Source: Pseudomonadota bacterium
GTDB taxonomy: Bacteria; Pseudomonadota; Gammaproteobacteria; Xanthomonadales; Xanthomonadaceae
DNA: 5,825 nt
Reading direction: 5' to 3'
NCBI GenBank assembly: GCA_023438325.1
Contig: JAEXRB010000349.1
Span: 1 to 5,825 of the forward strand
Positions 5,365 to 5,825 of this stretch are shown here, piece by piece (position 1 is the stretch's first letter; every line of letters begins with the position of its first letter). The position numbers and the translations under genes are program-made. The notes under the pieces are model-generated. The model did not search any database. It was given only the letters and a program-made list of their open reading frames with translations, and was not told where the DNA came from.

Positions 5365-5825
5365 ATGCCACGCCCACCCAGCCCTGGCGCCGATGAAACA
5401 TTCGCGCAGCGCGATACGCTGACGGCGCCGGTGCTGGATTACCTCGAACGTCTGCGCGTGGCACGCGACTATTCGCCCAACACGCTCGGCAGCTATCGCC
5501 GCGACCTCGCCCGCCTGATCGGGTTCGCGCGGGCTTTGCCCATCACCCAATGGCAAGCGCTGACACCCGAGCACCTGCAACGCTTCATCGCCGGCGAACA
5601 CCGCCGTGGACTGACGCCCACCAGCGTGCAGCGGCTGCTTTCCTCCTGTCGCGGCCTGTTTCTGGATCTGGTGCGCGAAGGCATCTTGCGCGCCACACCG
5701 GCCGCCGGCCTGCGCGCGCCGCGCGCCGCGCGCAAGTTGCCGGAAGTGCTCGACGCCGACGAAATGGCCCGCCTGCTCTCCTTTGAAGTGCTCGGCCCCG
5801 AGGACGTGCGCGACAAGGCCATGCT
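5365..5825 (+). CDS. xerC: Tyrosine recombinase XerC (N-terminal part, cut by window end)
   Basis: XerC pairs with XerD to resolve chromosome dimers at dif during division. The visible 153 codons hold the N-terminal core-binding (SAM-like) domain: LDYLERLRVARDYSPNTLGSYRRDL at 24-48, and helices 65-116 including PTSVQRLLSSCRGLF. The proline-containing interdomain linker follows (GLRAPRAARKLPEVLD, 115-130), then the first residues of the catalytic domain (131-153). The catalytic Arg, His and Tyr residues lie past the right edge, so integrity cannot be judged. The product is assigned to XerC rather than XerD or an integrase by its place after dapF and DUF484. The ATG at 5365 follows the DUF484 stop by seven bases, with no clear ribosome-binding site, so translation is probably coupled. 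The first 20 residues are loosely conserved territory, and a slightly later start is possible. Confidence 0.92.
   Translation, partial: MPRPPSPGADETFAQRDTLTAPVLDYLERLRVARDYSPNTLGSYRRDLARLIGFARALPITQWQALTPEHLQRFIAGEHRRGLTPTSVQRLLSSCRGLFLDLVREGILRATPAAGLRAPRAARKLPEVLDADEMARLLSFEVLGPEDVRDKAM

Noticed and set aside
5712..5733. Run of 22 G/C-only bases with alternating GC steps (possible Z-DNA)
   Set aside because: It encodes the Arg/Ala/Pro-rich interdomain linker of XerC and is explained by codon use in a GC-rich genome.

Overview
The window is GC-rich, densely packed chromosomal DNA from a gammaproteobacterium, most likely of the order Xanthomonadales (Lysobacterales). This rests on the lptM-dapF-DUF484-xerC gene order, the thiE-hemL pairing, and a DUF192 lipoprotein whose 'VPPC...CPSYPS.GPAR' stretch resembles xanthomonad versions as I remember them. 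The placement is inference from memory, not from a search.

Left edge (1-364): there is no believable protein gene here. The minus strand carries what looks like the promoter region and 5' leader of a ribosomal RNA operon transcribed leftwards out of the window. It has two tandem sigma70-type promoters (P1 at 236-263, P2 at 125-152), an A/T-tract block upstream of P2, and boxA-like and boxC-like antitermination/processing motifs. The 16S gene itself would lie beyond position 1. Several short perfect inverted repeats cluster around P1.

First rightward cluster (365-3638): a DUF192 lipoprotein, a SirB1-type protein (transglutaminase-like fold plus TPRs), thiamine-phosphate synthase ThiE and glutamate-1-semialdehyde aminomutase HemL. 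Junctions are 4-nt ATGA overlaps or a gap of 18 nt, so this is probably one translationally coupled operon combining an envelope lipoprotein, an accessory protein and two cofactor-biosynthesis enzymes (thiamine and tetrapyrrole/heme).

Second rightward cluster (3734 to the right edge): a very small lipoprotein of the LptM/YifL type (38 aa), diaminopimelate epimerase DapF (lysine and peptidoglycan precursor), a DUF484 GAF-like protein, and the N-terminal half of the tyrosine recombinase XerC, cut by the window end. Junctions are GTGA and ATGA overlaps and a 7-nt gap. Between the clusters, 3639-3733 holds an inverted repeat that reaches back into hemL and a -10 element placed so close to the lptM start that its mRNA may be leaderless.

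No mobile element, CRISPR array, tRNA, toxin-antitoxin pair or defence-like cassette was seen. This is ordinary core genome. The points worth a second look are regulatory and small-gene features rather than a new multi-gene system.
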